Source of the DNA: Paenibacillus pasadenensis
GTDB lineage: Bacteria > Bacillota > Bacilli > Paenibacillales > Paenibacillaceae
DNA length: 64,000 bases
Assembly (NCBI RefSeq): GCF_023715725.1
Contig: NZ_JAMBOT010000001.1
Location: 682,001-746,000 of the forward strand
Direction of reading: 5' to 3'
Made by a program: the position numbers and the translations under genes. The notes below the pieces were generated by a model. It ran no database searches and was not told the origin of the DNA. It saw only the letters and a list, made by a program, of their open reading frames with translations. Below, piece by piece: positions 1 through 10,084 of this stretch (its first letter is position 1; each line of letters opens with the position of its first letter).

Positions 1-109
1 TCTGGCCTCTTTAGAATGCGATAAAAGAAGGGTAAGTATGCTGTCAAAAAAAGGGGGTTAAATGGATCGAGCGGCCGCGGCTCGTTTCACCGGCTTTCAA
101 AACCCGCGA

Positions 110-1042
110 TTACTCGTTACGGTACCCAAGATCCTTGAGCACGCGCTCGTGGTTGCGCCAATCTTTTTTCACCTTCACCCACAGCTCAAGGAACGTCTTT
201 GAGCCAAGCAGCGATTCAATATCCCGTCTCGCTTCTTTGCCGACTTCTTTAAGCAGCGCGCCTTGTTTACCGATAATGATGCCCTTTTGGGAATCCCTCT
301 CGACATATATAACCGCACCGATATAAACAACGCCGTTCTCCTGAACCTTCATGTCCTCGATCGTAACCGCGATTGAATGCGGAATTTCCTCGCGCGTCTT
401 CTGCAAAATCTTCTCGCGGATCATTTCCGCGCAGACGAACTGCTCCGGGTGATCCGTCACCTGATCGGCCGGATAGTACTGAGGTCCCTCCGGCAAATAA
501 CGGTCCAGCTGATTCAGCAGCGTGTCGATGTTATTGCCCTGCAGCGCCGAGATCGGAATGATCTCCGCAAAATCGTACATGTCCTTGTACTGGATAATAG
601 TCTGCATCAGCTTCTCGTCATCAATCTTGTCGATTTTGTTGAGAATGAGGAAAACCGGCGTTTTGACGGACTTCAGACGTTCGATGATAAAACGGTCGCC
701 GCCGCCGAAACCTTCCGACACGTCGATGAGGAACAGTACGGCCTCAACCTCGGACAGCGCGCCCTCGGCGGCCTTAATCATATAATCGCCAAGCTTGGAA
801 TTCGGTTTATGAATGCCCGGCGTATCCAGAAAGACGATTTGTGAATTGTCGCGGGTCAGCACACCGTGAATTTTGTTGCGCGTCGTCTGCGGCTTGTCCG
901 ACATGATTGCGATCTTCTGGCCGATCATCTTGTTCATGAGCGTCGACTTGCCCACATTTGGACGTCCTACAATGCCGACAAATCCGGAGCGAAACTTAGG
1001 CTCAGCTGTGCTGGAGCCTTTTTTACCTTGGGGACCTGCCAT
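110..1042 (-). CDS. era: GTPase Era (ribosome assembly)
   Basis: Essential small GTPase that binds 16S rRNA near its 3' end and assists 30S subunit maturation. The 310-residue product has the usual Era length. The Walker A/G1 motif GRPNVGKS lies at residues 26-33, G3 DTPG at 73-76, and an NKID G4 motif near residue 136. A C-terminal KH RNA-binding domain carries a GIIIGKQG loop. The start ATG overlaps the cdd stop in a TAATG arrangement, implying translational coupling with cdd. It is the last gene of the yqfC-to-era block in this window. In B. subtilis recO follows, and here recO would lie beyond the window edge. The first 109 bases downstream of era hold no gene I can support. Confidence 0.97.
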   Translation of the reverse strand: MAGPQGKKGSSTAEPKFRSGFVGIVGRPNVGKSTLMNKMIGQKIAIMSDKPQTTRNKIHGVLTRDNSQIVFLDTPGIHKPNSKLGDYMIKAAEGALSEVEAVLFLIDVSEGFGGGDRFIIERLKSVKTPVFLILNKIDKIDDEKLMQTIIQYKDMYDFAEIIPISALQGNNIDTLLNQLDRYLPEGPQYYPADQVTDHPEQFVCAEMIREKILQKTREEIPHSIAVTIEDMKVQENGVVYIGAVIYVERDSQKGIIIGKQGALLKEVGKEARRDIESLLGSKTFLELWVKVKKDWRNHERVLKDLGYRNE

Positions 1043-1482
1043 TAAAGCGTCGCCTTCCCTTCATCCGGACGGCTCTCAAGCGAAAAGGCACCGGGCAGCA
1101 GCTCCGAAACCGTCATGACGCTGCGCGCTCCTGTCAGATTTGTCATAATAACCGGCATGTCCGGGCTGCACAGCTCGGACAGCACTTGCCGGCAAACGCC
1201 GCAAGGTGAAATAGGTCCAGCCGTATCGCCTACGACGAGAATCGCCTGGAATGAACGGGGAGCGCAGCCGTCGGCAATGGCGCGGAAAAGCGCCGTGCGC
1301 TCCGCGCAGTTGCACGGGCTGTAAGCGCCGTTTTCGACGTTGCAGCCTTGATGGATATGTCCGTGCTCATCCAGCAGCGCGGCGCCTACCCGGAAGTTGG
1401 AATAAGGCACATAAGCCTTTTTCATCGCTTCACGCGCTTGCTCTGATAGCTGCTGCGTCAATTGTTCCGTTATGTTCGTCAT
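1042..1482 (-). CDS. cdd: Cytidine deaminase
   Basis: Zinc-dependent cytidine/deoxycytidine deaminase of the pyrimidine salvage pathway, in the cytosol. The 146-residue product is the size of the homotetrameric bacterial type. The zinc-binding and catalytic motifs are visible as NCAERTA (the catalytic Glu follows the first zinc Cys) and PCGVCRQ (two zinc Cys). The N-terminal substrate-binding stretch VGAALLDE is also present. It lies between dgkA and era as in B. subtilis, and its stop codon shares a base with the era start. Confidence 0.96.
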   Translation of the reverse strand: MTNITEQLTQQLSEQAREAMKKAYVPYSNFRVGAALLDEHGHIHQGCNVENGAYSPCNCAERTALFRAIADGCAPRSFQAILVVGDTAGPISPCGVCRQVLSELCSPDMPVIMTNLTGARSVMTVSELLPGAFSLESRPDEGKATL

Positions 1483-1507
1483 GCTTTATGTCTCTCCCTC
1501 AGCCATT

Positions 1508-1870
1508 TTAAATTGCCAGAAGCCGCCATAACGGCGGCCCCAAAACGAATAACCCGATAAAAACGGAAGCGCCTGCGCAAACAAGCACTGCTCCCGATGC
1601 AGCATCCTTAGCCAGCTTGGCCAATGGATGAAATTCTCCACCGCAAGCCAGATCCGTAACTCTTTCAACTGCTGTATTAACGAGCTCTGCCATTATGACT
1701 AGCGCAATCGCCAGAATGAGAATAGCCCAATCCAGCGATTCGAGCCGGAGTACCGCTGCCAGCGTCAGCACACCCAATCCTGCTGTTATATGAATTTTCA
1801 TATGTTTTTCGGAACGGATCGCATACACGATGCCCGACCAGGCGTAAGATAAGCTCCGCATGAATCCCAT
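1508..1870 (-). CDS. dgkA: Diacylglycerol/undecaprenol kinase, integral membrane
   Basis: Small membrane kinase of the DgkA family (120 residues). In Gram-positive bacteria family members phosphorylate undecaprenol and so feed the lipid carrier pool for the cell wall. Three hydrophobic segments are visible (about residues 30-45, 47-65 and 92-115). The family signature ELVNTAVERVTDL lies around residues 62-74, and the N-terminal amphipathic helix contains EKHMKIH. It sits between ybeY and cdd in the same order as in B. subtilis. The substrate (undecaprenol rather than diacylglycerol) is inferred from the phylum. Confidence 0.92.
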   Translation of the reverse strand: MGFMRSLSYAWSGIVYAIRSEKHMKIHITAGLGVLTLAAVLRLESLDWAILILAIALVIMAELVNTAVERVTDLACGGEFHPLAKLAKDAASGAVLVCAGASVFIGLFVLGPPLWRLLAI

Positions 1871-1877
1871 CGGCGTC

Positions 1878-2375
1878 TCAGCCCCTCGTTAAACCTGCTT
1901 GCTGAAGGACCGCTTCTTGTTTGGCGGTCATCACAGCCTCGGACGCGTCATCCTGATGATCGTAGCCGATTAAATGCAGGAAACCGTGCACAAACAGAAA
2001 CCCGATTTCCCTTTCCAGGGAATGCCCGTATTCTTCCGCCTGCCGCGCCGCCGTTTCAACCGAGATGATAATATCACCAAGCGGCTCCGCAAAAGGCAGC
2101 TCTTCATCTTCCTCCACTTCGTACACGATGTCAAGCTCCTCGTCGGATTCCTCCTGCATCGCAAAGCTCAGCACATCCGTAGGACGGTCGATGCCGCGGT
2201 ACTCGCGGTTCAGCTCATGAATACGATTATCGTCAACAAAGGTGACCGCAACTTCACCTTCCGTAATTCCTTCCGCTTGTCCAGCCAGCACCAGCAGCTG
2301 CTCCAGCCTTGTTCCCCATTGTGCGGGGATGTCCATGATTTCCTGCTCGCTGCTCCAATCCATTGTCAAACTCAT
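1878..2375 (-). CDS. ybeY: Endoribonuclease YbeY (16S rRNA maturation)
   Basis: Zinc-dependent single-strand endoribonuclease needed for 16S rRNA 3'-end maturation and 70S quality control. The 165-residue product contains the family signature [11 protein letters not shown] near the C-terminus, which supplies the three metal-binding histidines. [17 protein letters not shown], typical of the fold, lies upstream of it. The start overlaps the pgpH stop by four bases, so translation is probably coupled. Confidence 0.95.
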   Translation of the reverse strand: MSLTMDWSSEQEIMDIPAQWGTRLEQLLVLAGQAEGITEGEVAVTFVDDNRIHELNREYRGIDRPTDVLSFAMQEESDEELDIVYEVEEDEELPFAEPLGDIIISVETAARQAEEYGHSLEREIGFLFVHGFLHLIGYDHQDDASEAVMTAKQEAVLQQAGLTRG

Positions 2376-4621
2376 GCCAGCTTCTCCTTTGTTTTAACCT
2401 CTTCCGGATATTCAATCCGGGAATGGAAGATGCCGATTACAGCTTCCTTCAGCGTCTGGCCGATTTTGTCCAGTTCCTTGAGCGTTAAGTCGCACTCATT
2501 GAACTGGCCGTCGTCCAGACGGCTTTTAATAATTTTCTGAATCATCGACTCCACGTTTTCCATCGTCGGGTTCCGCAAGCTTCGCACGGCCGCTTCCACG
2601 CAGTCCGCAATGCCGACAATCGCCGCTTCCTTAGATTGCGCTTTAGGGCCGGGATAACGGAAATCATCCTCCGTGAAATCCGGCTCGATTCCGTCCTCCT
2701 CCGCTTGTTTAACCGCCTTGAAATAGAAAAACTTGAGCGAGGTGGTGCCATGATGCTGTTCGGCAATGTCGCGCAGCGGCTTCGGAATATTGTGCTGCTT
2801 AAGCATCTCCACTCCGTCCCTGGCATGGGCCACGATGATGGATTTGCTCAGCTTAGGGTCCATGCTGTCATGCGGATTTTCCATGTTGGACTGGTTCTCG
2901 ATGAAATAATTCGGGCGCTTCGTTTTTCCGATATCGTGATAAAACGACCCGACGCGGCATAACAGCCCGTCCGCCCCGATCGCCTCAGCCGCCGCTTCCG
3001 ACAGGTTGCCAACCATGACGCTGTGGTGATACGTTCCCGGCGTCTCCGTCAGCAGCTTGCGCAGCAGCGGATGGTTGGGACTGGACAGCTCAACAAGCTT
3101 GAGCGCGGACAGAATGCCGAAGCTGAGCTCAAAAAACGGCATCAGGCCGATAACGAGCACCGCCGTAATCAGACCGCTGGCAAACGCAAAACCAAGAGAA
3201 TATAGAATTTCCGACCGGTCCGGCAGCGTGCCAAGCAGCAGTACAGCAAGCACCGTAACCGTGCCAAACAGACTCGCCATAATGCCCGCTTTGAGAATCG
3301 CGGAGCGCTGGCTGGCCCGGTGCACCGTAAAGATCGCGCTAAACGACACGACGCTGATGACAAACCCGTACTTGAAATCAAAAATCAGGCTTGCATCGTG
3401 ATTAAAGATAATGCTGCCCATGATCGCAAAAATAAACGAGCTGACAATCGCTAAATGCTTGTCCAGCAGCAGCGTAATCAGCATCGTGCCGACTGCTGCA
3501 GGCGCCAGATAGCCGACATAGGGCATCGAGCTGGATTGCGCCAGCGCTGTCGCCTGCATCATGACAAAGTTAAGCACCAGGATGAGCCATAACATGAACA
3601 GATGCATGTTGTTGTACCGCGGCTTTACGCCGCCGATCCGCCCCGTCTGGTAAAGATACACGACAATAACGCTCAAAAACAGCAGGCTGGTCAGCAGCAG
3701 GCCGATCTGCGGCAAATAATTGCGCTGTCCGCCCAGCAGTCCCGCTCCTTCAAGCATGTCGTATTTCTCCTGCGTAATCAGCTCGCCCTTTTTGACGACG
3801 ACTCCGCCTTCCTTGATGATAACCGGCGTTGTATTCTCGCGCGCCAGCTGACGTGCTTCCTCCGTCGCCGCCGTATCCAGGAACTTGTTCGGCATGAGCG
3901 TCATTCGCGCAAGCTCCTGTACGATTTCACGGGTCGAGCGCTGCGTCAGCGAGCTTGCGTTGACGAGCTCGGCTACTTTGGAGCGCGCAGCCTCCGCCTC
4001 GCGAATCGGCTCCGCGGACAGCTTGCGGGCGACGTTGATCGCCACCTGGCGCATCTCCGTCAGCTGTGCGGCTGTCAGCGAGGGCAGCTTGTAAAACACC
4101 TCTGCCGGAACCGAGTAGCTTTGTGCTTTGGCAACGCGGGACATTTCCGCCAGCAGCTCGTCGCTCATATCCGCCTTGCCGGTATTCGTCCGTACAAACT
4201 CGTCGATATACTCCAGGTAATACGACGGGATTTCGTTTTGATAAATCTCAATTTTATCGCTTGCGCTGACGCCCTCATCCTGGTTCAACAGCTCGACCCG
4301 GTTGAAAATCCGGTTCAGAATCGATTCCGGTTTCAGCGGCAGTGAGCTGGAGATCGGTTCCACCGATTCGGCTGCCTGCTCCTGTGCTTTAGCGGTTGCG
4401 ATTCTATCCTCTACGCTTTTGGAAGCGACGATATCCCGATTGCTCTCTTCGTTCAGCGTGATGTTGTACGTCTGAGGAACCAGATGCGGCGAGAGATTGA
4501 AATAGAACAGCAGCACGAACAAAACGCAGAGCGCCAGGCGGATGCCCGTGCTCTGCTTCCAGCTGGCTGCCCATGAAGGCTGTTCGGCCGCACTCCGGCT
4601 GTCTTCCTTATTCCGGCTCAT
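2372..4621 (-). CDS. pgpH: 7TM-HD c-di-AMP phosphodiesterase PgpH (YqfF family)
   Basis: Membrane HD-domain phosphodiesterase; characterised members hydrolyse c-di-AMP to pApA. The 749-residue protein has an N-terminal membrane anchor (about residues 28-45), then a long extracytoplasmic 7TMR-HDED domain. A block of seven hydrophobic helices follows (about 300-490). The cytoplasmic HD domain contains HHSVMVGNL and [11 protein letters not shown], which supply the metal-binding His and HD residues. The position directly downstream of phoH and upstream of ybeY matches B. subtilis yqfF. Substrate specificity is inferred from the family. Confidence 0.93.
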   Translation of the reverse strand: MSRNKEDSRSAAEQPSWAASWKQSTGIRLALCVLFVLLFYFNLSPHLVPQTYNITLNEESNRDIVASKSVEDRIATAKAQEQAAESVEPISSSLPLKPESILNRIFNRVELLNQDEGVSASDKIEIYQNEIPSYYLEYIDEFVRTNTGKADMSDELLAEMSRVAKAQSYSVPAEVFYKLPSLTAAQLTEMRQVAINVARKLSAEPIREAEAARSKVAELVNASSLTQRSTREIVQELARMTLMPNKFLDTAATEEARQLARENTTPVIIKEGGVVVKKGELITQEKYDMLEGAGLLGGQRNYLPQIGLLLTSLLFLSVIVVYLYQTGRIGGVKPRYNNMHLFMLWLILVLNFVMMQATALAQSSSMPYVGYLAPAAVGTMLITLLLDKHLAIVSSFIFAIMGSIIFNHDASLIFDFKYGFVISVVSFSAIFTVHRASQRSAILKAGIMASLFGTVTVLAVLLLGTLPDRSEILYSLGFAFASGLITAVLVIGLMPFFELSFGILSALKLVELSSPNHPLLRKLLTETPGTYHHSVMVGNLSEAAAEAIGADGLLCRVGSFYHDIGKTKRPNYFIENQSNMENPHDSMDPKLSKSIIVAHARDGVEMLKQHNIPKPLRDIAEQHHGTTSLKFFYFKAVKQAEEDGIEPDFTEDDFRYPGPKAQSKEAAIVGIADCVEAAVRSLRNPTMENVESMIQKIIKSRLDDGQFNECDLTLKELDKIGQTLKEAVIGIFHSRIEYPEEVKTKEKLA

Positions 4622-4638
4622 GCAGGCAACAATCCTCT

Positions 4639-5610
4639 CTATGCTTGATTTTCGGCATCCTCATTGTAAGCCAGAATGATTTTTTGAACGAGCGAATGGC
4701 GGACGACGTCTGCTTCCGTGAATATAATGAATCCGATTTCGGGAATGTTCGCAAGAATGCGCTGCGCTTCCATTAAGCCAGACCTTTTGCCACGCGGCAA
4801 ATCGATCTGCGTAACGTCGCCGGTAATGATCATTTTGGATCCGAAGCCAAGACGGGTCAGAAACATCTTCATCTGCTCCGGCGTTGTATTCTGCGCTTCG
4901 TCAAGAATAATATAAGAATCATCCAGCGTTCTTCCCCGCATGTAGGCCAGCGGCGCGATCTCGATAATTCCTCGTTCAAAAGCTTTAGCCGTCGCCTCCG
5001 GCCCCAGCACGTCGTGCAGCGCATCGTAAAGCGGTCTCAAATAAGGATCGACCTTCTCCTGCAGATCGCCCGGCAGAAAGCCCAGATTCTCGCCGGCTTC
5101 AACGGCCGGACGGGTCAGCAGAATCTTTTTTACCGCGCCTTCTTTAAGCGCTGCGACCGCCATTACAACAGCCAAATAGGTTTTGCCCGTACCGGCCGGC
5201 CCGATGCCAAATACGATATCCTTGGCCTTGACCGTCTTTACGTAGTGGCGCTGTCCAATCGTTTTAACACGAATCGGCTTGCCGCGGAACGTCGTTGTCA
5301 GTTCCATTTTGAACAGGTCGAGCAGCTGATCCGCCTCAAGCGTGCGCGACAGCTCAAGCGCATAATGCATGTCCCGTTCGGAAGGCGTATAGCCGCCTCG
5401 AATCAGCTGGAGTAAAACATTGTAAAGCTGCTCCAGAGATTCGACTTCCTGCTGGGGTCCGGAAATGACAATCTCTGCTTCGCGGGAGCGGATCGTTGAT
5501 TCCGTCTGCGCCTCGATAAGTCTCAGGTAGTGGTCGCGGGGGCCGAATAGCGCAAGCCCTTCCGCCGCGTTGTCCAGTGCAATTTTTACGGTTTTCGTCT
5601 CAGTCAGCAA
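4639..5610 (-). CDS. phoH: PhoH-like ATPase
   Basis: Cytosolic P-loop ATPase of the PhoH/YbeZ family, 323 residues. Walker A is visible as GPAGTGKTYLA near residue 137, and the Walker B-like LDEAQNTTPEQMK near residue 237. The N-terminal extension of about 100 residues carries the nucleic-acid-binding-like region seen in YbeZ. Family members are often adjacent to ybeY and are implicated in RNA metabolism. Here it lies two genes upstream of ybeY in the same operon, 17 bases from pgpH and seven bases from yqfD. Confidence 0.94.
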   Translation of the reverse strand: MLTETKTVKIALDNAAEGLALFGPRDHYLRLIEAQTESTIRSREAEIVISGPQQEVESLEQLYNVLLQLIRGGYTPSERDMHYALELSRTLEADQLLDLFKMELTTTFRGKPIRVKTIGQRHYVKTVKAKDIVFGIGPAGTGKTYLAVVMAVAALKEGAVKKILLTRPAVEAGENLGFLPGDLQEKVDPYLRPLYDALHDVLGPEATAKAFERGIIEIAPLAYMRGRTLDDSYIILDEAQNTTPEQMKMFLTRLGFGSKMIITGDVTQIDLPRGKRSGLMEAQRILANIPEIGFIIFTEADVVRHSLVQKIILAYNEDAENQA

Positions 5611-5617
5611 ACGTTCC

Positions 5618-6811
5618 TCATTCTCCTTGCATCTGAACTAGTGGCATTTCCTTCACGATAGACTGGTCCACTTCCAACAGAACTTTCATATAAACTTTAC
5701 CATTGTCCGACTTCTCATGCAAAATTTTTTGCTCTTTGACGACAGCATCCGTACCCGCTTTCGACAGCACATCCGCCCTTGCCTGCAGCAGCCCCAGCGC
5801 CGCCGCTTCCTCCTGGGTCAATGTTCTGCTATCCGTTCTCATTTCCATAACCGTTTCTTTAAGCCTGCCGATAGGCAGCTTTTTGTCCCGCCAGCCCAGC
5901 TGCTGCAGCTGTTCGCGCGTCTGGGACGCCTGAAACGGATTTTTTCCGAAGCCGCTCACCTGCAGGGCCCGTCCGAACAAGACGAGCGACCATTTGGTCT
6001 TCGTTTCACCCGTATATACATTCGTCTTTTGCACAAGCGGCGATACGATATTGTATTCGTACCAGACAAGCCCGCGCACCTCCGCATCCGCCACGACTGT
6101 CGCTGTGTTGGCGCCTTCGCCGATGATGCCGGAAACGAGCACCTGCCCCTTTTTGACGCGCGTGTTGACGTGAACGACGGGTTTTCCTTTATCCGCGATA
6201 ATCCGGGTTATGACCGCATCGGACGTAGAAACAAGATGGCGCGGATTTTGCAGGCTGGGATCGGCCGGTTTTTTGGTTTCAACAACCTGCACAATGAGCC
6301 TTGTCCCTCTTTTTTCGACACCGATCCATGCCGCATCCGGCAGCCGCTGGGCTAAACGTTTTGAGAGATCCGCCGGTTCCGGCAGCTTCCACTGCCACTG
6401 AAACGGGTATACCCCCTCCGCCTTGGCCGCAGTAAGCAGATCCTCCGTCTTAATCCTATCATTCCCTCGCACCTCAACGTTCCAAACGAGGGACGAAAGC
6501 AAATACATGCTGACAAAAAAGATCACGATGCCTACGGCAAAAAACTTGCGTTTGCCCGCCTTTTCCAGCCAAAACGGCAGGCCGCTGCGTCCGGTCACAT
6601 GAATCCGGCAGCCTGTCCGCTTCAAATAAGGACGGAGCCGGAAAAAATCCGGCACAGTCAAGGAAAACTCCATTCGGTCCGGGCTTGTCCGGCGGATGGA
6701 CCAGAGCGCCAGACCGTCCGCCAGGGCAGCATTGACGAGCGCTTCCTGCTCGCCCCCTCTGATCTGGACCGTTGCGATCCCCTGCACCTTTTGCAGCCAT
6801 CCCTCTTTCAT
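5618..6811 (-). CDS. yqfD: Sporulation protein YqfD
   Basis: Membrane-associated protein of the YqfD family, sporulation-linked in Bacillus; its biochemical role is not known. I chose the ATG at 6811 (397 residues, beginning MKEGWLQKV) rather than an upstream start, because it is preceded by a very G-rich ribosome binding site and overlaps the yqfC stop in ATGA. One strong transmembrane helix lies near residues 90-107 (FFAVGIVIFFVSMYLL). The large C-terminal part is predicted to be extracytoplasmic. It is followed by phoH, as in B. subtilis. Confidence 0.92.
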   Translation of the reverse strand: MKEGWLQKVQGIATVQIRGGEQEALVNAALADGLALWSIRRTSPDRMEFSLTVPDFFRLRPYLKRTGCRIHVTGRSGLPFWLEKAGKRKFFAVGIVIFFVSMYLLSSLVWNVEVRGNDRIKTEDLLTAAKAEGVYPFQWQWKLPEPADLSKRLAQRLPDAAWIGVEKRGTRLIVQVVETKKPADPSLQNPRHLVSTSDAVITRIIADKGKPVVHVNTRVKKGQVLVSGIIGEGANTATVVADAEVRGLVWYEYNIVSPLVQKTNVYTGETKTKWSLVLFGRALQVSGFGKNPFQASQTREQLQQLGWRDKKLPIGRLKETVMEMRTDSRTLTQEEAAALGLLQARADVLSKAGTDAVVKEQKILHEKSDNGKVYMKVLLEVDQSIVKEMPLVQMQGE

Positions 6812-7101
6812 CGCTGCCCCCCCCCTTCCATCAGCTGAATGGATTGAATTTTGCCTTCTATAAATACTTCCTCCGTCCAAATCGTGCGAATAATCAGGTC
6901 CGTTCCGGTTACCTCCAGCACACCTTGGCTAAGCTGCAGACGCAGCTGCTCGGAGGAAAAATGCAGTACGCCACGATGGTTCTCGATATAAAGCTGCCGG
7001 TCGCCGATCATCGTCATCCGCGGCAGATCGAAAGCGACATCCTGGGGCAGGTCAAGAATATCGGCGGTTAATTTGCGCAGCTTGCGGTTCAGCTTGCCCA
7101 T
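6808..7101 (-). CDS. yqfC: Sporulation protein YqfC
   Basis: Small protein (97 residues from the ATG at 7101) of the YqfC family, paired with yqfD and SigE-controlled in B. subtilis; molecular function unknown. Recognisable features are LPQDVAFDLPRMTMIGDRQ in the N-terminal part and the beta-rich YIENHRGVLHF that follows. An in-frame ATG ten codons upstream exists, but the chosen start fits the family length better. The last codons contain a run of nine G on the coding strand (GGG GGG GGG) just before the yqfD start, which also serves as part of the yqfD ribosome binding site. Confidence 0.9.
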   Translation of the reverse strand: MGKLNRKLRKLTADILDLPQDVAFDLPRMTMIGDRQLYIENHRGVLHFSSEQLRLQLSQGVLEVTGTDLIIRTIWTEEVFIEGKIQSIQLMEGGGQR

Positions 7102-7228
7102 AGGGGTGTCCCGTCTCCCTCCATGTCGCATTCATCTTTCAATACCTATGCCGCAAAGCCGATGTTTATGAAAAAACAGCTGCTCTCTGCCGGTCGAATC
7201 TCAATGATCTTCCTCATCCCGGCATCAT

Positions 7229-7270
7229 AAAAAACGCCTTCTTTCCGTCAAAGCGGAAAAAAGGCGTTTC
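7229..7270 (-). terminator. Rho-independent terminator after the floA-linked gene
   Basis: A long hairpin with arms AAACGCCTT/AAGGCGTTT and TTTCCG/CGGAAA is followed on the minus strand by a run of six T. It lies 36 bases after the stop of the low-complexity membrane protein gene, and so separates the nfeD-floA unit from yqfC. Its symmetry could also stop plus-strand transcription. Confidence 0.85.
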
Positions 7271-7305
7271 TAAATTAAACCTGCATGTAATTGCGCTGAC
7301 AACAG

Positions 7306-8028
7306 TTAGCGACGTCCGTGCTTTCGCGAGCGCGGCGGGCCTAAAATTTCCGCCCACAGCACCGCCTGCCGCAAATCTTCGCCTGTTAAACGGCGAGCTG
7401 CACCCAACCCGTTTTCGTCCGGGTGAGACATACTTGCGCCAAGCTTATCCATCGTTGATCTGCTGCCGACTGTACTCGCCGCAGCCACTGCCGGGCGAGC
7501 CGCCTCGGAATGCACGTGACCAAAGGGACTGGTGCGGCTGTCGCGGGGCTGGGAATGCCATTGGCCTTCTGCATCTTCCCCAGGCGCATTACGGCCCCCA
7601 AATCCCCTATTATCCGGCGCAGAGTCAGACCATTCGCTGCTCCGCCCTTCGGATGACGAATTCTGCTCATATCTTTCGCTGTCATCCGTATACTCCTGCC
7701 ATTCGCTGGAACGTCCTTCATCTCCGCCTGTGCCTTCGGCCTCCGCATCTGAATGCATCGGCCGGACTGCAGGACGCCCAATCGGTCCCGTCTGTCCTTG
7801 CCTGGACGCCGGCTGCCGCTCAAGCGGCGAAGCAGATGGACGGCTTGGAAAAACAGGCATGCCGCCCCCGCCAAAATCCGGCATTCGCCCCGGCGGCTTC
7901 GGCTTCTGCCCTTGGCCCTGGTTTTGAAAAAGCTTGCCAATCAGCGATCCGACCGCTCCTAAAATGACAAATACAACAACAATATTGCTCAACACAAAAT
8001 TAAGCAATGTTTGCAGGAGATTATCCAA
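7306..8028 (-). CDS. Membrane-anchored low-complexity protein of unknown function
   Basis: I do not recognise a named family. The 240-residue product has one N-terminal transmembrane helix (about residues 8-33), then a Gly/Pro/Ser/Gln-rich, probably disordered middle. That middle carries two copies of EGRSSEW/DEGRSSEW (around residues 103 and 126). A short conserved-looking tail near residues 212-240 reads LTGEDLRQAVLWAEILGPPR and ends very basic. It follows floA by 57 bases and precedes a terminator, so it is probably co-transcribed with nfeD and floA. A role at FloA membrane microdomains is only a guess from position. Confidence 0.7.
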   Translation of the reverse strand: MDNLLQTLLNFVLSNIVVVFVILGAVGSLIGKLFQNQGQGQKPKPPGRMPDFGGGGMPVFPSRPSASPLERQPASRQGQTGPIGRPAVRPMHSDAEAEGTGGDEGRSSEWQEYTDDSERYEQNSSSEGRSSEWSDSAPDNRGFGGRNAPGEDAEGQWHSQPRDSRTSPFGHVHSEAARPAVAAASTVGSRSTMDKLGASMSHPDENGLGAARRLTGEDLRQAVLWAEILGPPRSRKHGRR

Positions 8029-8085
8029 AACCGATGTTCACCTCCCATGCAGCGCAGCTTGCGCTGACCGTATTGACCCATTCGG

Positions 8086-9081
8086 TCATTCGTTCGGTTT
8101 ATTGTCGTCAGCCGATCCTTCCGGCTTGGCGATGCTGCTGCGCATTTGGGTGTCGGCTTCGAGGTTTTTCAGATTCATATAATCCATCACGCCCAGCTTG
8201 CCGGATTTCAACGCTTCCGCCATTGCCAGCGGCACTTGCGACTCGGATTCAACGACGAGCGCTCTCATTTCAACGACCCGCGCTCTCATCTCCTGCTCCT
8301 GAGCGACAGCCATTGCACGGCGTTCCTCCGCTTTTGCTTGCGCAATCCGCTTGTCGGCTTCCGCCTGCTCGGTTTGCAGGTTGGCGCCGATATTTTTGCC
8401 TACGTCCACATCCGCAATATCAATGGACAAAATCTCGAAAGCTGTTCCGGCGTCAAGACCTTTGCCGAGCACAGTGCGGGAAATCATATCCGGGTTTTCA
8501 AGCACGTCCTTATGGGAAGAGGAGGAGCCGACAGTTGTAACGATACCTTCGCCAACACGGGCAATAATCGTTTCTTCACCTGCGCCGCCGACGAGCCTTT
8601 CAATATTCGCACGAACCGTTACGCGGGCTTTTACTTTAACCTCAATTCCGTCTTTGGCCACTGCGGCCACAACCGGCGTTTCAATTACTTTCGGGTTAAC
8701 GCTCATCTGAACGGCCAGCAGCACGTCGCGGCCAGCCAGATCGATCGCTGCGGCGCGGGCGAATTCAAGCTCGATGTTCGCACGCTGGGCGGCAATTAGA
8801 GCATTGACGACACGGTCGACGTTACCGCCGGCCAAATAGTGGCTTTCCAGCTGATTGATCGACAAACCAAGGCCGGCCTTGGTCGCCTTGATCATCGGAT
8901 TGACGATCCGGCTTGGCGTAACCCGGCGAAGACGCATCGCAACTAGCGTAATAATGCCGATTCTGACTCCGGAAGCAAGCGCGGATATCCACAGCATAAT
9001 CGGGAAAAAGCTGAGAAATACTGCGATTACAATCAGCGCCACAATTCCCGCGATTACATAACCGATTGAATTAAGTTCCAT
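8086..9081 (-). CDS. floA: Flotillin-like protein FloA
   Basis: Flotillin-like scaffold of functional membrane microdomains (YqfA family), 331 residues. An N-terminal hydrophobic hairpin (about residues 6-47) inserts into the membrane. It is followed by a PHB/SPFH-type domain ([20 protein letters not shown], about 140-160). A C-terminal coiled region rich in Ala/Glu contains [20 protein letters not shown]. Length and sequence match FloA closely. It lies directly downstream of an nfeD gene, the conserved FloA/NfeD pairing. Confidence 0.96.
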   Translation of the reverse strand: MELNSIGYVIAGIVALIVIAVFLSFFPIMLWISALASGVRIGIITLVAMRLRRVTPSRIVNPMIKATKAGLGLSINQLESHYLAGGNVDRVVNALIAAQRANIELEFARAAAIDLAGRDVLLAVQMSVNPKVIETPVVAAVAKDGIEVKVKARVTVRANIERLVGGAGEETIIARVGEGIVTTVGSSSSHKDVLENPDMISRTVLGKGLDAGTAFEILSIDIADVDVGKNIGANLQTEQAEADKRIAQAKAEERRAMAVAQEQEMRARVVEMRALVVESESQVPLAMAEALKSGKLGVMDYMNLKNLEADTQMRSSIAKPEGSADDNKPNE

Positions 9082-9126
9082 ATCTTTGATTCGACTCCTT
9101 TAAAATAGATGGTAGGTTACATTTGC

Positions 9127-9858
9127 TTAAACTTGCCTTACGATAACTCGGGTCCCGTCAACCTTATACACCTTGACCATCGCATTTTGAGCGATAAATT
9201 CTCCCGACGTCACAACGTCGATGCGCTCTCCGCCGATGTCAACGATTCCCGCAGGCCGCAAAGGAGTTATCGTAACTCCCTCTTGATGAAGAAGAGCCGC
9301 TCTGGATTCAGCAGATACAAACCCTTCTTCCGATGTGAGCTGTTCCTTCAGCACGAAGCGGTTCCAAATTCCCCGTTCCTTGAATCGGCGCGCAATAAGC
9401 GTAACGACGATAAGCGCAGCTGCAAATGCGGACAGCATGCTAATAAGCGCCGTATCGCTGTCCTCGAAGCTGAACAGAATTGCCCGGACGAGCGCAGCCA
9501 CCCCCAGTATGCCCAGTATTCCAAAACTTGGAACAAACAGCTCCAGAACGAGCAGCACGATTCCAATGACGAAAAAAAACACATCAAGCCCTTCGCTGTA
9601 ACCCGCCTGATGCCCGCCGAGAAAAAATAAGCCGAAGCCGATAATGCCCGCCAGACCCGGAAGTGCAAAGCCGGACAACAGAAGCGCAAGCATCGTGCCC
9701 GTAAAACCGACAAACAGCAGCAGCGCGGCGACATATGGATTCGCCAAGGCAATCTCTGTTGGTTCACTCACTCCTGAAGCGAATGCTGGAGCCGCTTGGA
9801 TCATCAGCAGCATGACTGCTGCAGCGAGGCTTGAGACCGTCTGTCTTAGCCTTTTCAA
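9127..9858 (-). CDS. Short NfeD family protein, FloA partner
   Basis: Membrane protein of the NfeD family, 243 residues, probably starting at a TTG behind a GGGGGTG ribosome binding site. It has a signal-peptide-like N-terminus (about residues 1-27, ending AFA), four hydrophobic helices (about 42-165), and a C-terminal OB-fold NfeD domain (about 180-243, with GIVDIGGERIDVVTSGEFI). The ClpP-like serine protease domain of long NfeD proteins such as B. subtilis YqeZ is absent. It probably acts with FloA, whose gene starts 45 bases downstream. Confidence 0.88.
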   Translation of the reverse strand: MKRLRQTVSSLAAAVMLLMIQAAPAFASGVSEPTEIALANPYVAALLLFVGFTGTMLALLLSGFALPGLAGIIGFGLFFLGGHQAGYSEGLDVFFFVIGIVLLVLELFVPSFGILGILGVAALVRAILFSFEDSDTALISMLSAFAAALIVVTLIARRFKERGIWNRFVLKEQLTSEEGFVSAESRAALLHQEGVTITPLRPAGIVDIGGERIDVVTSGEFIAQNAMVKVYKVDGTRVIVRQV

Positions 9859-10042
9859 TCAAACACCCCCGTTTCCATTGCTTTGTAATCGCTCCTTGAA
9901 CCTTCCCGCCGCCAGTCAGGACAAGCCTGGCACCCGTTGATTCCCAGGTTGCAGCGCTCAATAATTCAGCTCTTAAGCAAATCTTACTCCTTGTTACGGT
10001 AAAATACACCTTTCGTTCCGATAAATTTCAGGCGATCACACC

Positions 10043-10070
10043 AAAAAACACTCCCTCGGGAGGGAGTGTT
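10043..10070 (-). terminator. Terminator after yqeY
   Basis: Hairpin ACACTCCCT / AGGGAGTGT with a short CCCG loop, followed on the minus strand by six T. It lies 15 bases after the yqeY stop and ends the rpsU-yqeY unit before nfeD. Confidence 0.9.
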
Positions 10071-10084
10071 GTTGTGGTCCGAGA

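Noticed and set aside
19-47. Minus-strand TTGACA with a weak -10 (TTATCG) after era
   Set aside because: Only the -35 is good and no downstream gene is visible in the window, so a promoter cannot be supported.
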